64,000 bases of DNA, taken from contig OZ025261.1 of NCBI GenBank assembly GCA_964019135.1, positions 31,790,029-31,854,028 of the forward strand. Reading direction: 5' to 3'. A program made the position numbers and the translations under genes. Position 1 is the first letter of the stretch. Each line of letters begins with the position of its first letter. The DNA is from Arenicola marina (Eukaryota > Annelida > Polychaeta > Arenicolidae). The notes beneath the pieces were generated by a model. The model did not search any database and had not been told where the DNA came from. It saw nothing but the letters and a program-made list of their open reading frames with translations. Below are positions 58,401-64,000 of the stretch, one piece after another.

Positions 58401-59818
58401 CCACATGTAGACCTGTAACATGGCGTGGGTTCACTTAAAGTCACTCACACAACAATACTTTTAATCGAGAAAAAATGTCTAGACTGGAAATTGAAATTTA
58501 TTCTTTAATGTATTTAATATATTCTTAGCATATGAGCACACAAGTATTGTAAGTAAATAAAAATTCGGACATGTTGTTAACCCCTGGTTAATTGTACTAT
58601 ACTATGGACATGTCTGTGTGTGCAAGTAGTCACATCCTCTTCTACACTATGCGATAGATATATACCTATGTAGCTATATATATGTCCGCGTATGTCAGTA
58701 CTCACGTCCTCTACTCTATACCATAGCTATGTACCTATATATGTACCAATGTAGCTCTATATATGTCTGTGTGTGTCAGTACTCACGTCCTCCACACTAT
58801 GCTATAGATATGTATCTATGTAGCTATATATATCTATCGCAGTAGTGACGTCCTCCCGCCGGTCCACCTTGACGGTACCACACCATACTATAGATATGTA
58901 CCTATATATGTACCTATATAGCTATATATATGTATGTGTCTCTGAGTACTCACGTCCTCCCGCCGCTCCGCCTTGATGGCTGTGTACTCCCACTGGTGTT
59001 TGAGGACGAATACGCCGCTGGACGAGTTGTGGAGTCGCCACAGCTGGAAGATGACTGGCTCCAGGGACAGGAAGTAGGCGGACATGGCGAAGACCACCCC
59101 AGAGGCCCCCAGCTCGCGGTCCAGGAGGTAGGCGGTGCGGGCCTGCTGCGTACCCCGCCCAGCCACGATAGGGTTACCCGTCCGCGCCACGGCCCCGGCT
59201 ATAGACAGGGGTCAAACAGGGGTCATTAGAGAAGGGTTGGGTCATCAGGGACGAATTCGAAAAACCAAGTAGGATTGTTCATAGCAAGAAGTATTTTATC
59301 ATATTTTTAAAACTGGAACAACAAAAATCCGTGCTTCCTTAAGACAATGACAAAAATGTTTTTCATTTTTTCACCGACAAAAGCTTTCAATTCCACATCC
59401 CCACCCCTCCCACGATAATATATCGTCCTGCTTAACTCATAGACAAAACCAACATAGCTACACCCCCGTCTCAGGACAGTAAGGATTCGTCCCTCACCCT
59501 GTTGGTAGTCGCCATGGCGCCCTGCGCGTAACGGTTCTCGACCAGCGAACATTAAAAGGTTAAGTGTTCTAACCTCAAGAGTTATTGCTACCTCACTGCG
59601 GTCCCCCAAGCGCTAGCTGCACTCATAATGTCAGGCATAACACCGGACCACATGCTACCAAACACCTTAAATGCATGCGTTGCAGTTAAAGAAGTCTAAA
59701 GAAGACGTCCGGGGTGCTAGGAGTTAAAGAATATCATACCTGTCGGTGACGTCATGAAGGTCAGCAGCAGAACCAGCAGAGAGCCAATGGCGATTGGCCA
59801 CGAGGGTGGTGACGTCAT
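55138..59818 (-). CDS. six-exon gene for a type I membrane protein with a collagen-like domain
   Basis: Spliced CDS by my reading: 59818-59740, 59198-58954, 58157-57923, 57278-57139, 56226-55974, 55427-55138 (1,242 nt, 413 residues). Every intron is GT-AG and all phases (1,0,1,0,1) agree. Residues 1 to about 29 are a signal peptide. Residues 30-224 form a Tyr/Phe/Trp-rich ectodomain I do not recognise, with N-glycosylation sequons such as NSS at 84 and NAT at 116. Residues 225-308 are 28 uninterrupted Gly-X-Y triplets crossing the exon 4-5 junction in register. Residues about 334-359 are one transmembrane helix, followed by a basic stop-transfer HRRQR and a 54-residue tail ending at a TGA. 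Gly-X-Y runs normally trimerise, so a trimeric cell-surface receptor or adhesion protein is plausible. Four splice boundaries are repeated in adjacent intronic minisatellites. Confidence 0.85.
55428..55973 (-). other. intron 5 of the collagen-like membrane gene
   Basis: AT-rich unique sequence of about 546 bp without duplicated splice boundaries, unlike introns 2-4. Confidence 0.7.
55974..56226 (-). CDS. exon 5 of the collagen-like membrane gene (Gly-X-Y domain)
   Basis: Acceptor GTCTCTTACAG, donor CCTTCG followed by GTGAGA. Residues 234-317: 25 perfect Gly-X-Y triplets from GANGGAGSTGPRGERGPNGE to GPPGPK, then ANATNSATF with an NAT sequon. Many triplets are GAT or GPP/GPL types. The GER triplets resemble those in fibrillar and scavenger-receptor collagens. 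Confidence 0.88.
56320..56460 (-). mobile_element. dispersed element Rep2, copy b (in intron 4)
   Basis: The minus strand reads GTGACGTCACTTCATTG, TCTCTCACGACGTTATTTTT, GTAGTGTGTTTGAGTCATA and GGAAAACGGACTCCATTAGT, matching 23,080-23,230. It lacks the 40-odd bases that make the 5' arm and loop of the hairpin in copy a. Confidence 0.65.
56985..57138 (-). repeat. degenerate repeat of the exon 4 donor in intron 4
   Basis: Minus-strand GGTAGGCTGCTGTCAACAC at the genuine donor is followed by four imperfect copies (GGTAGCCTGCTGTTAAAGC, GGTAGGCTGCTGTCAACAC, GGTAAGCTGTTGCCAACAC, GGTAGGCTGCTGTCCATAC) separated by G-rich linkers. Confidence 0.8.
57139..57278 (-). CDS. exon 4 of the collagen-like membrane gene (stalk and first Gly-X-Y triplets)
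   Basis: Acceptor TGGTTACAG, donor CCAGCG followed by GTAGGC. It encodes residues 187 (split) to 233: DLSKYPAGDSVQCPDNISF, then a Pro/Gly-rich stretch and the first three triplets GATGATGPA. It ends on a triplet boundary in phase 0. Confidence 0.82.
57336..57922 (-). repeat. 35-bp minisatellite containing copies of the exon 3 donor
   Basis: Eighteen units counting the genuine junction, about 34-35 bp each. On the minus strand the unit is CGCTTACATTGACACAG followed by GTACCAGCCTGTTATAA. The last 16 or so coding bases of exon 3 (TACATTGACACAG) and the donor are therefore present in nearly every unit. Confidence 0.95.
57923..58157 (-). CDS. exon 3 of the collagen-like membrane gene (ectodomain)
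   Basis: Acceptor CATGTTTCAG, donor ACACAG followed by GTACCAG. It encodes residues 109-186 plus one base, with VYLWTLQNATCVTVQAQDRF, LPGPVAYDF and PGDLVFFDNLSWPNKFSVSA. The beta-strand-like alternation suggests a compact extracellular domain, family unknown. It is flanked on both sides by tandem repeats that duplicate its borders. Confidence 0.85.
58150..58436 (-). repeat. 85-bp repeat containing copies of the exon 3 acceptor
   Basis: Three and a bit units with an exact 85-bp spacing; the junction words start at 58,156 (genuine), 58,241, 58,326 and 58,411. On the minus strand each contains GGCCACTACCATCTATCAAC, CACTTCCATGTGCTAAGTG and the acceptor CATGTTTCAG or CATGTTACAG, followed by a copy of the first dozen bases of exon 3. 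Confidence 0.92.
58600..58953 (-). repeat. intron 2 minisatellite containing copies of the exon 2 donor
   Basis: Units of about 66-103 bp combine TATATATGT-rich sequence with the exon 2/intron 2 junction. On the minus strand GAGGACGTGAGTACTGACA recurs intact at about 58,703 and 58,783. A copy at about 58,847-58,880 includes roughly 30 nt of exon 2 coding sequence with changes, and a weaker copy lies at about 58,631. Confidence 0.85.
58954..59198 (-). CDS. exon 2 of the collagen-like membrane gene (ectodomain)
   Basis: Acceptor CTGTCTATAG, donor GAGGAC followed by GTGAGT. It encodes residues 27-108, with a hydrophobic/aromatic pattern (GVVFAMSAYFLSLEPVIFQL) and a sequon NSS. Its 3' boundary is copied several times in the following intron. 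Confidence 0.82.
59199..59739 (-). other. intron 1 of the collagen-like membrane gene
   Basis: About 540 bp of unique sequence between the signal-peptide exon and exon 2. No duplicated boundary, no other gene seen. Confidence 0.65.
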
Positions 59819-59871
59819 CTTTGTGATGGTGATGGCGGTGATGGTGGCTACTGGGTTGGAAGACAGATCCT
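59740..59871 (-). CDS. exon 1 of the collagen-like membrane gene (signal peptide)
   Basis: Coding from the ATG at 59818 to 59740 (26 codons plus one base), with donor ACAG followed by GTATGA. The peptide MTSPPSWPIAIGSLLVLLLT is a typical secretory leader. Upstream, CTTCCAG just before 59871 looks like an acceptor, so 59819-59871 may be 5' UTR in the same exon with another UTR exon farther upstream, towards or beyond the 102-bp satellite. The 11-mer ATGACGTCACC occurs at both ends of the coding part. Confidence 0.75.
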
Positions 59872-60126
59872 CTGGAAGGAAAGACGCAATATATGTAACA
59901 TTATATACACCTTATTGATGGTGAAGCGATGTGAGGGCCGTGTTTCTTCCCCCTCTCTCAGGTTCCCGACGGACGAAAGTTTGCTAAGCAGTCGCCAGAC
60001 CGAATCATGGCAAATTTATTGCAGCGTTTTGTTTGTCAAATAAAAGATTTTGAATTCCTGTTTGGTAGAGCTCTTCTGGTCCATATCCTGGTTGGCCGTG
60101 TAAAAGATAGCATTACAGAGCAGGAG

Positions 60127-63100
60127 CGCACACGGCGTCCCAATGTGTCAGGGAAGGCAGGAGTCTCTGGGGACATTATTATGACATGACTACTAACACT
60201 ACTCGCCTTAAACATTACGGTGTCTGTCAGCACACGGCGTCCCTATGTGTCACAGAGGGCAGGAGTCTCTGAGGACATTATTATGACATGACTACTAACA
60301 TTACTCGCCTTAAACATTACGGTGTCTGTCAGCACACGGCGTCCCTATGTGTCAGAGAGGGCAGGAGTCTCTGGGGACATTATTATGACATGACTACTAA
60401 CACTACTCGCCTTAAACATACGGTGTCTGTCAGCACACGGCGTCCCAATGTGTCAGAGAAGGCAGGAGTCTATGAGGACATTATTATGACATGACTACTA
60501 ACACTACTCGCCTTAAACATTACGGTGTCTGTCAGCACAAGGCGTCCCAATGTGTCAGAGAGGGCAGGAGTCTCTGGGGACATTATTATGACATGACTAC
60601 TAACACTACTCGCCTTAAACATTACGGTGTCTGTCAGCACAAGGCGTCCCAATGTGTCAAAGAGGGCAGGAGTCTCTGGGGACATTATTATGACATGACT
60701 ACTAACACTACTCGCCTTAAACATTACGGTGTCTGTCAGCACAAGGCGTCCCAATGTGTCAGAGAGGGCAGGAGTCTCTGGGGACATTATTATGACATGA
60801 CTACTAACACTACTCGCCTTAAACATTACGGTGTCTATCAGCACAAGGCGTCCCAATGTGTCACAGAGGGCAGGAGTCTCTGAGGACATTAATATGACAT
60901 GACTACTAACACTACTCGCCTTAAACATTACGGTGTCTGTCAGCACAAGGCGTCCCTATGTGTCACAGAGGGCAGGAGTCTCTGAGGACATTATTATGAC
61001 ATGACTACTAACACTACTCGCCTTAAACATTACGGTGTCTGTCAGCACACGGCGTCCCTATGTGTCAGAGAGGGCAGGAGTCTCTGGGGACATTATTATG
61101 ACCTGACTACTAACACTACTCGCCTTAAACATTACGGTGTCTGTCAGCACACGGCGTTCCAATGTGTCAGAGAGGGCAGGAGTCCCTGGGGACATTATTA
61201 TGACATGACTACTAACACTACTCGCCTTAAACATTACGGTGTCTGTCAGCACACGGCGTCCCAATGTGTCAGAGAGGGCAGGAGTCTCTGAGGACATTAT
61301 TATGACATGACTACTAACACTACTCGCCTTAAACATTACGGTGTCTGTCAGCACACGGCGTCCCAATGTGTCACAGAGGGCAGGAGTCTCTGAGGACATT
61401 ATTATGACATGACTACTAACACTACTCGCCTTAAACATTACGGTGTCTGTCAGCACAAGGCGTCCCTATGTGTCAGAGAGGGCAGGAGTCTCTGAGGACA
61501 TTATTATGACATGACTACTAACACTACTCGCCTTAAACATTACGGTGTCTGTCAGCACACGGCGTCCCTATGTGTCAGAGAGGGCAGGAGTCTCTGGGGA
61601 CATTATTATGACCTGACTACTAACACTACTCGCCTTAAACATTACGGTGTCTGTCAGCACACGGCGTCCCAATGTATCAGAGAGGGCAGGAGTCTCTGAG
61701 GACATTATTATGACATGACTACTAACACTACTCGCCTTAAACATTACGGTGTCTGTCAGCACACGGCGTCCCAATGTGTCACAGAGGGCAGGAGTCTCTG
61801 AGGACATTATTATGACATGACTACTAACACTACTCGCCTTAAACATTACGGTGTCTGTCAGCACACGGCGTCCCTATGTGTCACAGAGGGCAGGAGTCTC
61901 TGAGGACATTATTATGACATGACTACTAACACTACTCGCCTTAAACATTACGGTGTCTGTCAGCACAAGGCGTCCCTATGTGTCACAGAGGGCAGGAGTC
62001 TCTGGGGACATTATTATGACATGACTACTAACACTACTCGCCTTAAACATTACGGTGTCTGTCAGCACACGGCGTCCCAATGTGTCACAGAGGGCAGGAG
62101 TCTCTGAGGACATTATTATGACATGACTACTAACACTACTCGCCTTAAACATTACGGTGTCTGTCAGCACACGGCGTCCCAATGTGTCACAGAGGGCAGG
62201 AGTCTCTGAGGACATTATTATGACATGACTACTAACACTACTCGCCTTAAACATTACGGTGTCTGTCAGCACACGGCGTCCCAATGTGTCACAGAGGGCA
62301 GGAGTCTCTGAGGACATTATTATGACATGACTACTAACACTACTCGCCTTAAACATTACGGTGTCTGTCAGCACAAGGCGTCCCTATGTGTCAGAGAGGG
62401 CAGGAGTCTCTGAGGACATTATTATGACATGACTACTAACACTACTCGCCTTAAACATTACGGTGTCTGTCAACACACGGTGGTCCTATGTGTCAGAGAG
62501 GGCAGGAGTCTCTGGGGACATTATTATGACATGACTACTAACACTACTCGCCTTAAACATTACGGTGTCTGTCAGCACACGGCGTCCCAATGTGTCACAG
62601 AGGGCAGGAGTCTCTGAGGACATTATTATGACATGACTACTAACACTACTCGCCTTAAACATTACGGTGTCTGTCAGCACAAGGCGTCCCTATGTGTCAG
62701 AGAGGGCAGGAGTCTCTGAGGACATTATTATGACATGACTACTAACATTACTCGCCTTAAACATTACGGTGTCTGTCAGCACAAGGCGTCCCAATGTGTC
62801 AGAGAGGGCAGGAGTCTCTGAGGACATTATTATGACATGACTACTAACACTACTCGCCTTAAACATTACGGTGTCTGTCAGCACACGGCGTCCCAATGTG
62901 TCAGAGAGGGCAGGAGTCTCTGAGGACATTATTATGACATGACTACTAACACTACTCGCCTTAAACATTACGGTGTCTGTCAGCACACGGCGTCCCAATG
63001 TGTCAGAGAGGGCAGGAGTCTCTGAGGACATTATTATGACATGACTACTAACACTACTCGCCTTAAACATTACGGTGTCTGTCAGCACACGGCGTCCCAA

Positions 63101-64000
63101 TGTGTCAGAGAGGGCAGGAGTCTCTGAGGACATTATTATGACATGACTACTAACACTACTCGCCTTAAACATTACGGTGTCTATCAGCACAAGGCGTCCC
63201 AATGTGTCACAGAGGGCAGGAGTCTCTGAGGACATTATTATGACATGACTACTAACACTACTCGCCTTAAACATTACGGTGTCTGTCGGCACACGGCGTC
63301 CCAATGTGTCAGAGAGGGCAGGAGTCTCTGAGGACATTATTATGACATGACTACTAACACTACTCGCCTTAAACATTACGGTGTCTGTCAGCACAAGGCG
63401 TCCCAATGTGTCACAGAGGGCAGGAGTCTCTGAGGACATTATTATGACATGACTACTAACACTACTCGCCTTAAACATTACGGTGTCTGTCAGCACAAGG
63501 CGTCCCTATGTGTCACAGAGGGCAGGAGTCTCTGAGGACATTATTATGACATGACTACTAACACTACTCGCCTTAAACATTACGGTGTCTGTCAGCACAA
63601 GGCGTCCCAATGTGTCACAGAGGGCAGGAGTCTCTGGGGACATTATTATGACATGACTACTAACACTACTCGCCTTAAACATTACGGTGTCTGTCAGCAC
63701 ACGGCGTCCCTATGTGTCACAGAGGGCAGGAGTCTCTGAGGACATTATTATGACATGACTACTAACACTACTCGCCTTAAACATTACGGTGTCTGTCAGC
63801 ACAAGGCGTCCCAATGTGTCACAGAGGGCAGGAGTCTCTGAGGACATTATTATGACATGACTACTAACACTACTCGCCTTAAACATTACGGTGTCTGTCA
63901 GCACACGGCGTCCCTATGTGTCACAGAGGGCAGGAGTCTCTGAGGACATTATTATGACATGACTACTAACACTACTCGCCTTAAACATTACGGTGTCTGT
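60127..64000. repeat. 102-bp satellite array, open at right edge
   Basis: About 38 units of 102 bp (CAGCACA at 63,491 and 63,593). Each has CAGCACACGGCGTCCCAATG, TGTCAGAGAGGGCAGGAGTC, GGACATTATTATGACATGAC and CGCCTTAAACATTACGGTGT. Four or five positions vary between units: ACACGG/ACAAGG, CCCAATG/CCCTATG, GTCAGAGAG/GTCACAGAG and CTGAGG/CTGGGG. The unit length is divisible by three, so 34-residue repeating frames open on both strands, interrupted on the plus strand wherever CTGAGG occurs. It lies 5' of the collagen-like gene and continues beyond the window. Confidence 0.97.

Noticed and set aside
60288..63904. 34-residue repeats on both strands resembling a tandem-repeat protein
   Set aside because: The 102-bp satellite is open by divisibility, and the plus frame is broken by TGA in many units.

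Overview
The window is animal nuclear DNA. It has multi-exon genes with canonical GT-AG introns, an insulin-like growth factor binding protein (IGFBP) exon, a membrane-anchored collagen-like gene, dispersed non-coding repeats and very many minisatellites. There is no prokaryotic gene organisation. The exact organism cannot be read from the sequence. A cephalochordate (amphioxus, Branchiostoma) is my preferred inference, for two reasons. The IGFBP exon has the full 12-cysteine vertebrate-type N-domain. Several intronic minisatellites also contain copies of the adjacent exon-intron boundary, a peculiarity I recall being reported for amphioxus. A mollusc or another marine invertebrate remains possible.

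By my tally about 55% of the window is tandem repeat. Layout: 13-bp CT-rich array (1-4952); related 26-bp array bounded by 18-bp direct repeats (5294-6057); 45-bp array (6190-6696); 70-bp array of about 67 units, each carrying a near-perfect CTCF core motif (8578-13309); 11-bp array (13771-15054); 11/55-bp higher-order array (19304-22588); 34-bp array (25634-26437); 24-bp array (27165-27333); IGFBP first coding exon (28048-28417); 30-bp TGACGTC array (30359-30730); GAACGTTC-rich array (32160-32665) and a GT-rich array (32666-33035); 13-bp CT-rich array with a 2,309-bp internal duplication (36075-40968); 38-bp and 33-bp arrays (42113-42950); a 200-N assembly gap (43304-43503); 4-kb G-quadruplex-prone array (43504-47572); 31-bp AT-rich array (49378-50705); 31-bp, 26-bp and about 17-bp arrays (52850-54640); the collagen-like membrane gene on the minus strand (55138-59818); and a 102-bp satellite running off the right end (60127-64000).

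Only two protein-coding loci are well supported. The first is the plus-strand IGFBP exon, with a GC-rich probable promoter at about 27.5 kb. The second is a complete six-exon minus-strand gene for a predicted 413-residue type I membrane protein: signal peptide, novel ectodomain, 28 Gly-X-Y triplets, one transmembrane helix and a 54-residue tail. All five of its introns obey GT-AG and all exon phases match. The long open frames in the repeat arrays (up to more than 1,400 codons) are by-products of repeat periodicity and are not annotated as genes.

The most notable observations are the CTCF-motif satellite and the four minisatellites in the collagen-like gene that have multiplied its own splice sites.
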